NCBI RefSeq assembly: GCF_003946625.1
Contig: NZ_RHOR01000010.1
Coordinates: forward strand, 1-64,000
Direction of reading: 5' to 3'
DNA: 64,000 nucleotides
DNA from: Companilactobacillus kedongensis
GTDB taxonomy: Bacteria; Bacillota; Bacilli; Lactobacillales; Lactobacillaceae
Below are positions 35,701 to 42,914 of this stretch, one piece after another (the first letter of the stretch is position 1; each line of letters starts with the position of its first letter). The notes beneath the pieces were generated by a model. The model was not told the origin of the DNA and did no database searches. It saw nothing but the letters and a program-made list of their open reading frames with translations. A program made the translations under genes and the position numbers.

Positions 35701-35991
35701 TTAATAGATTTTACCTAAAGAACGTTCTAATTCCGCTACACAATATTCTATTTTTTGAATGTACTGACTTGCCTCTTTATTGAACTCTAATCCCTCGGTT
35801 ATTGATAATTGATCCAAATAAGACTTCAAAGAGGCAATTGTATTGTCTTTCAAAAATTCCGTATCGTTCAGCCTTAAATATGTATCTCGTATCTTTTCTG
35901 CCGCCATCTTGTCGCACTCTCGGGACATATCCAAAGTACTATATAAACCCGATAAGGCCGATTTCAATGCCGTTAGATCTTCATACTCCAA
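35701..35991 (-). CDS. Bacteriocin immunity-like protein (first of three)
   Basis: This 96-residue four-helix protein (SALSGLYSTLDMSREC, IRDTYLRLNDTEFL, FNKEASQYIQKIEY) has the enterocin-A immunity family pattern. The start is TTG after GGTGAAGG. It heads a two-gene unit with the next copy. It probably confers cross-immunity to bacteriocins made by competitors, since no producer genes are near. Confidence 0.55.
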   Translation of the reverse strand: MEYEDLTALKSALSGLYSTLDMSRECDKMAAEKIRDTYLRLNDTEFLKDNTIASLKSYLDQLSITEGLEFNKEASQYIQKIEYCVAELERSLGKIY

Positions 35992-36221
35992 TGACCTTCA
36001 CCTGCCAGTCTCAATAATTTTTATAAAATTATTTTTGATTTATAGTCATCATACATCTTTAAAATGATAGCGTCTACATTTTGCATAATTCGTTATTTTT
36101 AATTAAGTATTCGACTTAAAAATGACTGTTAAGTAAAGTTTTTATGGGTATGTTGAACAGATTAGCACTTTTAAAATCACAGTCAAATAAATTACTAATT
36201 TAATTAGCAATATCCTAACAA

Positions 36222-36269
36222 AAAAAGTTGAAATATCCCACTATATTAGTGGAGATACTTCAACTTTTT
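36222..36269 (-). terminator. Terminator after the YczE-like gene
   Basis: A long interrupted stem (AAAAAGTTGAA with TTCAACTTTTT outside, TATC/GATA and CACTA/TAGTG inside) overlaps the gene's stop. The 35992-36221 stretch is AT-rich with no further feature that I can support. Confidence 0.75.
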
Positions 36270-36924
36270 ACTTTTCAACAATATCTTTTACTACAAAATT
36301 ATGCTTCAAACCGGGCCAGATCAACTTATCAGCCGTCGCGATCAATACCCCATTAAAAATGATCGAGAACAATGTTCCGACATTAACTGAATATATCTTA
36401 CCTGTCATAACAAAAGCTACGATCACGATAATAATTGGTGGCACAAAATCAATGATCTGTGCAGCTGTTGAATTACCCTTTAGATAAAAGAATCTTAAAA
36501 TATTTGTCGTATCATCATTAGGATGCATGATGATATTGGCACGTTGATATAACGAAATTGCTACACAGAAACAAGCAACTCCCAAACATGATAGTACGGC
36601 TCTAACGATCATTGGAAGATTGGGCACTCCAAGATTGTTTAACATATCCGTAAAGATATCCACAAAAGAACTGAAGAATAAAATATAGAGTATCTCTCCA
36701 ACCATTCTTTTAATATCAAGTCTTCTAATTAAGAATTGATTAGTTATAGCATTCAATACCCCAACTATGAAAAGTATCATTCCGACACTTAAACCAGACA
36801 TCATATTGATGTTAACTGCGGCTGCGGTCCAAATTCCACTTCCCATATTAGCTGAGATGCAAAGCCCATTACCGAAGGCATTCAAAATCAGTCCGATTAT
36901 CAAACCTGATATCCGCACTGTCAT
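36268..36924 (-). CDS. YczE/YitT-like membrane protein
   Basis: This 218-residue membrane protein has five or six hydrophobic segments and the pattern GNGLCISANMGSGIW and HPNDDTTNIL, typical of the YczE/YyaS family of unknown function. The start is uncertain: ATG 36924 is chosen, but no ribosome site is well placed, and an upstream in-frame TTG or GTG (36945-36954) near GGAG may be used. It lies just downstream of the Ig-like surface protein gene. Confidence 0.7.
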   Translation of the reverse strand: MTVRISGLIIGLILNAFGNGLCISANMGSGIWTAAAVNINMMSGLSVGMILFIVGVLNAITNQFLIRRLDIKRMVGEILYILFFSSFVDIFTDMLNNLGVPNLPMIVRAVLSCLGVACFCVAISLYQRANIIMHPNDDTTNILRFFYLKGNSTAAQIIDFVPPIIIVIVAFVMTGKIYSVNVGTLFSIIFNGVLIATADKLIWPGLKHNFVVKDIVEK

Positions 36925-36980
36925 TGTATTTTTAATACATATCACTCCAAACAAAAGTCAATACTAAACAGTATACTCTA

Positions 36981-38933
36981 CTAAAGACTATATGAAACCG
37001 TCCAACTGAGAGTTGTGTGATACTGTCCCGGCTGAATATCTGATGAGTTGAAATACAACCTCAATCCTTCAGACTTCTTCCAATAAATTGGCTTGACCTT
37101 TTCCCCCTCTTCAAATCTAGCGACAGACGCATCATTATTTGATAAATCAACAAAACTACCATCGTCATAATAATATCTTAAACTAGCTGGTAGGATTATA
37201 TTCTTATCCTTAGTATTTCTAAAATACTCATTTTGAGAAACTGAAATAGAGGCCTCTCCTATTTTGCGTCGTTGATCATCCGCTTCAATAATCGGGTCTT
37301 TTTCGTCATTATGATTAACTCGATCAACTATCTGGTCCCTTTGTACGAAATGATGAACTCCATAGTCAATATTATTAACCGTTATAGTTAAAAAGTTATC
37401 AATCAGATTCATCGATAATGGAGTGCCATTTTTCAGATAAAAATTACCATCTGAGTCTGTTCCTTTAATAAAAGGTGTAGTTGTAAAGCTGCCTTTTTTC
37501 GTATTTCCCATTGTGGCTGTAATTTTGACAGTGTGTGATTCTTTACCTAAAAAATTTAACTGATCTATTTCTAAGGTATTATTTTCTGTTTTATATCGTG
37601 ACAAGTCGACAATTTTATCATCTATAAGCACCCTTTGGACAGTCATATTTTCGTATAAAGGCATGACAAAGTTTCCATTATCCAAGGAAGAATCTTCACT
37701 GTTATTATTCATAGTGCTTTCAATATTGATAACATCCCCACCTGATACATTATCCAAACTAGTATTCAGATCATTATTAGTATTATCAGAATATGTTTGA
37801 TTATGAATCGTGTCGATCATATCTATTTTAGGACTACCTACTGCTTGAACTTTCAATTCAGCATTATTAGTAGTAATAGATTTAGAATTTGAACGCTCAT
37901 TTATTTTTACGACTGCATAATACTGACTGCCATTATCAGTCAACTTAGTCTTAGGTGTTGTATAAGTTACTCCACCAGTGGCTACCTGCGTAGTTTTAGA
38001 ATCTTGAACCTTGTACCACGTTATCGTTGCCTGATCTGGATCTATATCTCCTCTTATCCTAAATGTAGCAGTCTGACCTGATTTAACAGTCTGAGGATCC
38101 AATCCCTTACCGACCTCAACTTCAAAAGAATCGCTCAATGTTTCTTGCTTGCCATCCTCAGTTGTATTATTTATTGTTGCCGTAATAGTCAATTTTCCAA
38201 TCATGCCATTATTATTAGCCGTTATCAATCCGGTTTCTGGATCAACTCTTGCCAAACTATCATTACTTCCAGACCAGGTTATTTTGCCAGTAGAATTATA
38301 GGGCGTTACATCAACATGTGCATATGATGATCCATTGATATATAAGTATGGATCTTCTATTCCTGCTTCTATCTTTGTAGCAGAAATATGTTTTGCAACA
38401 AATGACACAAACGCTAAGTTAGAGTATATCGTCGTAAACGGAAGTGTGTTCCAAGTGACTTGCTGTTGATAAAATCTCCACTTTTTCTCATCATATAAGC
38501 TTATTTTTATATTTTTATCGTTACCACCTTCATCTTTGGGTATTTTAATCCATTCAGTTCCCAAATGTGGTAAAAAATACCATTGATATGTAGGCCTTGC
38601 TAACCAATTTAAGGATTTTGAAAATACTGAACGATCAGCGTCTGTATACAGCGTGATAGAATCTCCAATTTCAGCATAATTTTCTCTCCGGGGCTGTTTT
38701 TTATACCCAGCGCTCATCAACTCACCTAAGACATTTATTGGCTTGGGCGTAGGCGGATTCCTTGGCTTAATATTTTCCCATATAGCAATGTTATCTGTTC
38801 CAGATATGGTTTCACTTGTTACCTGTTCAGTATCATTATAGTCGCTGGCTGCACTACTTTTATCTTCTGAAAAAATGACAAATAAAGTCATATTCAATAA
38901 AAGTAGTATAAAAAAGAATACGCATTTTTTCAT
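36981..38933 (-). CDS. Large secreted Ig-like surface protein, paralogue of the 22990 gene
   Basis: This 650-residue protein has a signal peptide, YQWYFLPHLGTEW (matching YRWRYSEDMTHW in the paralogue), a Big-type repeat (ITWSGSNDSLARVDPETGLI), an Ig-like domain (ITWYKVQDSKT) and a C-terminal domain ending TLSWTVSYSL. The end resembles the second WxL motif, while the first is degenerate. It is probably wall-associated. AAAGGAATC precedes the ATG. Confidence 0.72.
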   Translation of the reverse strand: MKKCVFFFILLLLNMTLFVIFSEDKSSAASDYNDTEQVTSETISGTDNIAIWENIKPRNPPTPKPINVLGELMSAGYKKQPRRENYAEIGDSITLYTDADRSVFSKSLNWLARPTYQWYFLPHLGTEWIKIPKDEGGNDKNIKISLYDEKKWRFYQQQVTWNTLPFTTIYSNLAFVSFVAKHISATKIEAGIEDPYLYINGSSYAHVDVTPYNSTGKITWSGSNDSLARVDPETGLITANNNGMIGKLTITATINNTTEDGKQETLSDSFEVEVGKGLDPQTVKSGQTATFRIRGDIDPDQATITWYKVQDSKTTQVATGGVTYTTPKTKLTDNGSQYYAVVKINERSNSKSITTNNAELKVQAVGSPKIDMIDTIHNQTYSDNTNNDLNTSLDNVSGGDVINIESTMNNNSEDSSLDNGNFVMPLYENMTVQRVLIDDKIVDLSRYKTENNTLEIDQLNFLGKESHTVKITATMGNTKKGSFTTTPFIKGTDSDGNFYLKNGTPLSMNLIDNFLTITVNNIDYGVHHFVQRDQIVDRVNHNDEKDPIIEADDQRRKIGEASISVSQNEYFRNTKDKNIILPASLRYYYDDGSFVDLSNNDASVARFEEGEKVKPIYWKKSEGLRLYFNSSDIQPGQYHTTLSWTVSYSL

Positions 38934-39056
38934 AATGATTCCTTTCGTGATTTATATTTCAATATAATAATATAGTTATAGTACCTATAACTTATTTAAA
39001 TGTTATCACGAATCATTTCGTTTATCATTTCATTTTTCGATACATTGGTCTAGAGC

Positions 39057-39091
39057 AAAAAAACACTCTCATTTTTTGAGAGTGTTTTTTT
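39057..39091. terminator. Bidirectional terminator hairpin
   Basis: AACACTCTCA pairs with TGAGAGTGTT around a 5-base loop, with A and T runs on both sides. It ends the opuC transcript together with the oxidoreductase remnant. Confidence 0.75.
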
Positions 39092-39093
39092 TA

Positions 39094-39293
39094 TTAAACT
39101 ATGACAACAGCTTTTCCAAAACTATCTTTACTTTCCAAAAACTCATGTGCCTGTTGTACTTCACTAAGTTTAAAGACTTTTGTTGGTGCAACATCAACGT
39201 GTCTAGATTCAATAAGATCAAGCAGATTTTGCAATAATTGTTTGTCTATTTGTCCAGAATAAAATGAGGTTAAATAACAACAACTGCTTTCAT
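39094..39293 (-). pseudogene. Remnant of an MDR-family oxidoreductase
   Basis: The minus strand reads MKAVVVI then a stop, followed in another frame by YSGQIDKQLLQNLLDLIES and a C-terminus LESKDSFGKAVVIV. These are the first and last parts of a zinc-type/quinone oxidoreductase with the middle deleted. It overlaps the end of the opuC permease gene by a few bases and has no intact frame. Confidence 0.7.
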
Positions 39294-39294
39294 A

Positions 39295-40821
39295 TTAATC
39301 ACCTTTTAGCAAATTATGTTTGACCAGATAATCATGTGCCACTTTAGAGGCTTTTTCATGTTTAACGGCTACTTGATAATTCATCTTTTGCATATCTTCT
39401 TCACTAATTTTACCAGCTAGCTTACTCAAAGTTGTCTTTAGTTCTGGGTACTTAGTGATCAACTTTTCGGAAACCAGCGGAGCACCTTGATATGGTGGGA
39501 AAAATTCTTTATTGTCTTTCAGCGCTACTAAATTATATTCCTTGATCTGGGGATCAGTCGTGTAACCATCAACTAGATTGACCTTGCCATTAGCAATCGC
39601 CTTATATCGAATTGAAGATTCCATTGTCTTAGCACTAGCAAATTCTAAGTTATAGGCCTTGCTAATACCGGGATATCCATCTTTTAACTGATAAAAATCG
39701 GGATCAAATCCAGCATGTATCTTACCTTCAACACCTACTAAATCGGAAACAGTCTTTAAATTATACTTTTTAGCAAAGCTCTTCTTTACTACTAAAGCAT
39801 AACCATTCTCGTACTTCATTGGTTTTAAGTAATCCAAATCTTCTTGTTCTTTTAACAGTTTTTTGGCTAATTGATATGTCGCCTTAGGATCGTGGCTGGC
39901 ACTCTTATTGGTTTTAACTAAGGACTCCAAAACTGTTCCTGTAAACTCGGGGTAAATATCGATTGAGCCTGATTTTAATGCTTTAAATAAGAACGATGTA
40001 CCACCAAAATTAGGCTTAGTAGAAACTTTCATATTTGGATGATCATTTTCAATTAAGTCTTTATACATATTGATCAAAATCTCTGGTTCACTACCCATTT
40101 TACCGGCAATAGTAATTGAAACCTTTGGTTGGGCAACTGTCCGATACCCAAAATATCCACCCATCAAAACGACTACCGCAGTAAAGATAATTCCAATTTT
40201 CCGTAGTGATAATTTTGAAATACCTTTAATAGCTGCACTGAAAATCAATGCTAAAACGGCTGAGAAGACCGCACCAATGATCAATAAGGCATTATTATTC
40301 GTTTCAATACCTAACAGAATATACGTACCAAGGCCACCTGCACCGATCAAGGCAGCAAGAGTCGCAGTACCAATGATCATAACCATAGCAATCCTTAACC
40401 CTGAAATTATCATCGGCATGGCTAAAGGAATTTCAATTTTAACTAATTTCTTTGTTCGAGATAATCCAAAGGCTTCGGCAGCCTCTTCTAAATTAGGATC
40501 GATCGTGGTCAATCCTGAATAAGTATTTTGGAAAATCGGCATTACCGCATATAGAACTAAAGCAATAACAGATGGGACAGTCCCGATACCAACTATCGGG
40601 ATCAAAATACCCAACAATGCCAAACTGGGAATTGTCTGCAAAACACTGGTGATCTGCAAGATAACTTCAGCAGCACGTTTGTGATTCATTAAAATAATCG
40701 CTAAAGGAATGGCAATAACCGCTGCAATTAATAGTGATACCAAAGAAATAGTAATGTGTTGACCAATAGAACTTAAAATATCGTTACCTTGAGTTTGTAA
40801 AATGTGAATAATACTATTCAT
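39295..40821 (-). CDS. OpuC-type transporter, fused permease and substrate-binding protein
   Basis: This 508-residue fusion has residues 1-215 as an ABC permease (EAFGLSRTKKLVKIEIPLAMP is the EAA loop) and residues about 230-508 as an OpuAC-type substrate-binding domain (GSEPEILINMYKDLIEN, GSIDIYPEFTGT). Such fusions import glycine betaine, carnitine or choline for osmoprotection. ATG 40821 overlaps the ATPase stop by 8 bases. Lactobacilli often use this two-protein form. Confidence 0.88.
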   Translation of the reverse strand: MNSIIHILQTQGNDILSSIGQHITISLVSLLIAAVIAIPLAIILMNHKRAAEVILQITSVLQTIPSLALLGILIPIVGIGTVPSVIALVLYAVMPIFQNTYSGLTTIDPNLEEAAEAFGLSRTKKLVKIEIPLAMPMIISGLRIAMVMIIGTATLAALIGAGGLGTYILLGIETNNNALLIIGAVFSAVLALIFSAAIKGISKLSLRKIGIIFTAVVVLMGGYFGYRTVAQPKVSITIAGKMGSEPEILINMYKDLIENDHPNMKVSTKPNFGGTSFLFKALKSGSIDIYPEFTGTVLESLVKTNKSASHDPKATYQLAKKLLKEQEDLDYLKPMKYENGYALVVKKSFAKKYNLKTVSDLVGVEGKIHAGFDPDFYQLKDGYPGISKAYNLEFASAKTMESSIRYKAIANGKVNLVDGYTTDPQIKEYNLVALKDNKEFFPPYQGAPLVSEKLITKYPELKTTLSKLAGKISEEDMQKMNYQVAVKHEKASKVAHDYLVKHNLLKGD

Positions 40822-41752
40822 TACTCTCACCATCCCTTGCTAGATAACTTAAGAGATTTTGAGTAGTTAGCTTCCAAACTTTTTCATCTGAACTTTCGAT
40901 CAATGCAAATTTCTTATTCTCCAAAACTCGAGCCAAATCAGAAACATTATCTTCTTCACTTAAATCGGCATCTTGTTTGTCTACTCCTTGACAATTTTGA
41001 CTGTCGATGATCAACTTGATTTTTTTATCATCATTATGTTGGTTCTTAAAGAATCCATCCACAAAATTATTTTTCGGATTATGAATTATCTCATCACGTG
41101 TTCCAACCTGTTCTAGGTGTCCTAAACGCATGATGGCAATCGTATTCCCTAATCTCAAAGCCTCATTCATGTCATGAGTTACAAAAATAAAAGTCATTTT
41201 CATTTCCTTGTGTAATTTCAAAACTAATTCTTGTAATTGATTACGAGAAATTGGGTCTAACGCACTAAATGGCTCATCCATCAAAACAACTTTAGGATTA
41301 GATGAAAGCGCACGAATAATACCAACTCGCTGCTGTTCACCGCCAGATAGCTCTCTAGGGAATCTTTGTGCATATTCTGGTGCTAAACCAACTTTTTCTA
41401 AAAGATCCATCGCTACTTTATGACGTACATCTTTTGACCATTTGAGTGATTCTGGCTGAATAGTGATATTTTCTTCAATTGTCATATTGGGAAATAACGC
41501 AATATTCTGCAATACATATCCCATATTTAGACGCATTTCTTGTAAGTCCAAACTATCAATATCCTTACCATCGATCAAAATCTCTCCAGATGTTTGTTTG
41601 ATAAGTCGATTGATCATCTTTAGGGTAGTTGTTTTTCCACTACCACTGGGGCCAACCAAAACAAAAAAATCTCCATCATTGATTGTTAAGTTCAAATCAG
41701 AAATTGCTTGATTACCCTGATATTTTTTGTAAACATTCTTGAATTCAATCAT
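40814..41752 (-). CDS. OpuC-type transporter ATP-binding protein
   Basis: This 312-residue ATPase has Walker A GPSGSGKTT, signature LSGGEQQRVG and Walker B VVLMDEPFSALD. The C-terminal 80 residues look like a degenerate CBS module, which in OpuA senses ionic strength. ATG 41752 (AGGGGTTATTC upstream) is the start; the longer in-frame version adds 23 non-family residues. Confidence 0.9.
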   Translation of the reverse strand: MIEFKNVYKKYQGNQAISDLNLTINDGDFFVLVGPSGSGKTTTLKMINRLIKQTSGEILIDGKDIDSLDLQEMRLNMGYVLQNIALFPNMTIEENITIQPESLKWSKDVRHKVAMDLLEKVGLAPEYAQRFPRELSGGEQQRVGIIRALSSNPKVVLMDEPFSALDPISRNQLQELVLKLHKEMKMTFIFVTHDMNEALRLGNTIAIMRLGHLEQVGTRDEIIHNPKNNFVDGFFKNQHNDDKKIKLIIDSQNCQGVDKQDADLSEEDNVSDLARVLENKKFALIESSDEKVWKLTTQNLLSYLARDGESNE

Positions 41753-41769
41753 GAATAACCCCTCATTTA

Positions 41770-41788
41770 TGTAACTCAATAAGTTACA
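41770..41788. promoter_or_regulatory. TGTAACT/AGTTACA operator-like inverted repeat
   Basis: A 7-bp inverted repeat with a 5-base centre lies 18 bases before the ATPase gene, and a further AGTTACA half-site lies at 41893-41899. Both are in the opuC-rrf2 divergent region and may bind the Rrf2-type regulator. Confidence 0.45.
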
Positions 41789-41921
41789 CGAATCATATAA
41801 CTTTTTTATATTTTTAGTCAAATAATTCGCATTGAGGCTAAAATAATTGACGATTCATCAATAAATCCTTATGCTACTAGTTGTTAGTAATGAAGTTACA
41901 TGAAGCTTTGGAGGTGATAGA

Positions 41922-42362
41922 ATGAGAATTTCTACACGTTTCAGTGATTCGATCCATATTTTAGCGTTCATTGAGATATATAAAGACATTAAAGTATCCA
42001 GTGAAGTCATCGCCAGTAGCATAGAAACATCTGCGGTTGTAGTTCGTCGATTGATGGGAAATCTCAGAGAAGCTGGATTGCTTGACACCAAACAAGGATC
42101 AGCTGAACCTAAACTTGCTAAAGATCCTTCTCAGATAACTCTTTTAGATGTTTATTTTGCTACAGAAGGTAATAAACCGTTATTTGAATTGGATAAAAAA
42201 ACTAATCCTGATTGCATTGTCGGTGGTAATATTCAAGAAGTTTTGGGTGATTACTATGAACAGGCTAAAATATCTGCTCAACGAAAACTCAACGAAACTA
42301 CTTTAAAAGATGTGATCGAAACTATTTTGGTTAAGCAAAAATATAAAGATAGTCAGAAGTAG
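41922..42362 (+). CDS. Rrf2-family transcription regulator
   Basis: This 146-residue protein has the Rrf2 winged-helix start (RFSDSIHILAFIEIY, SSEVIASSIETSAVVVRRLMGNLREAGLL). Only one Cys (Asp-Cys-Ile) is present, so an iron-sulfur cluster like that in IscR or NsrR is unlikely. It resembles YwnA-type Rrf2 proteins. It faces opuC and is a plausible regulator of it. TTTGGAGG precedes the ATG. Confidence 0.83.
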   Translation: MRISTRFSDSIHILAFIEIYKDIKVSSEVIASSIETSAVVVRRLMGNLREAGLLDTKQGSAEPKLAKDPSQITLLDVYFATEGNKPLFELDKKTNPDCIVGGNIQEVLGDYYEQAKISAQRKLNETTLKDVIETILVKQKYKDSQK

Positions 42363-42367
42363 TTTTG

Positions 42368-42415
42368 TATGCAGTCTCCAGGACTGAGAATAATCTCCTG
42401 CTATGCGGAACGTCC
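42368..42415 (-). repeat. Fragment of the cloverleaf-like repeat family (copy A)
   Basis: CCTGCTATGCGGA at 42398-42410 and the nearby CTCCAG and AATAAT words match the reverse complement of the right end of copy B (42797-42835). Only this end is present, so it is a truncated copy in inverted orientation. A terminator follows at 42461. Confidence 0.5.
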
Positions 42416-42460
42416 CGACTTGATTAGTATTTGATTTAAGATATATAGAATAGTACAAAT

Positions 42461-42503
42461 AAACCCTTAACTTTGGATATAACATTCAAATTTAAGGGTT
42501 TTA
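42461..42503. terminator. Terminator after the Rrf2 gene
   Basis: AAACCCTTAA (42461-42470) pairs perfectly with TTAAGGGTTT (42492-42501) around a 21-base loop. Confidence 0.6.
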
Positions 42504-42665
42504 TTATGGAAATAATTCAACATCAAAATGGTAAATAAATATTTTTTGAATTTACATAATCCTTTTAAATAAGAAAAAATCAGTACAAAACTATTTAATT
42601 ACCTAACCTTGCAGTAAAACTTATATTTCCTTATCAACCATTATAGAGACACCAAATCAGTCGGA

Positions 42666-42826
42666 AGAAATAATAATATTTACCAGCTATGAATGTGGAG
42701 TTATGGCGCAAGCCATTTACTCCACCGGGAGTATTTAAAGACTTGTCGAACTTCACAAGGCTTTGAATCTAGACCAGAGACCTCGGCTCTGGTCGGTCCG
42801 CATAGCAGGTAAATATTATTATTTCT
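42666..42826 (-). repeat. Cloverleaf-like structured repeat, copy B
   Basis: A closing stem of 19 perfect base pairs (42666-42684 with 42808-42826), extended by GCTATG/CATAGC, encloses three hairpins: 42695-42725 (GCAA loop), 42733-42768 (13 of 14 pairs) and 42772-42794 (8-bp stem, loop ACCTCGG). Copies C and D share this architecture and loop sequences. It lies 89 bases before the UvrA-like gene. No coding potential is seen. Confidence 0.75.
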
Positions 42827-42914
42827 GGAGGCCGTCCCACTAACCAAGTGTTGAGATTTTTTTAAGCACTAACTTTGTTCTATAATTAAAAGTATCAATT
42901 TTGAGGGGGAAAAC

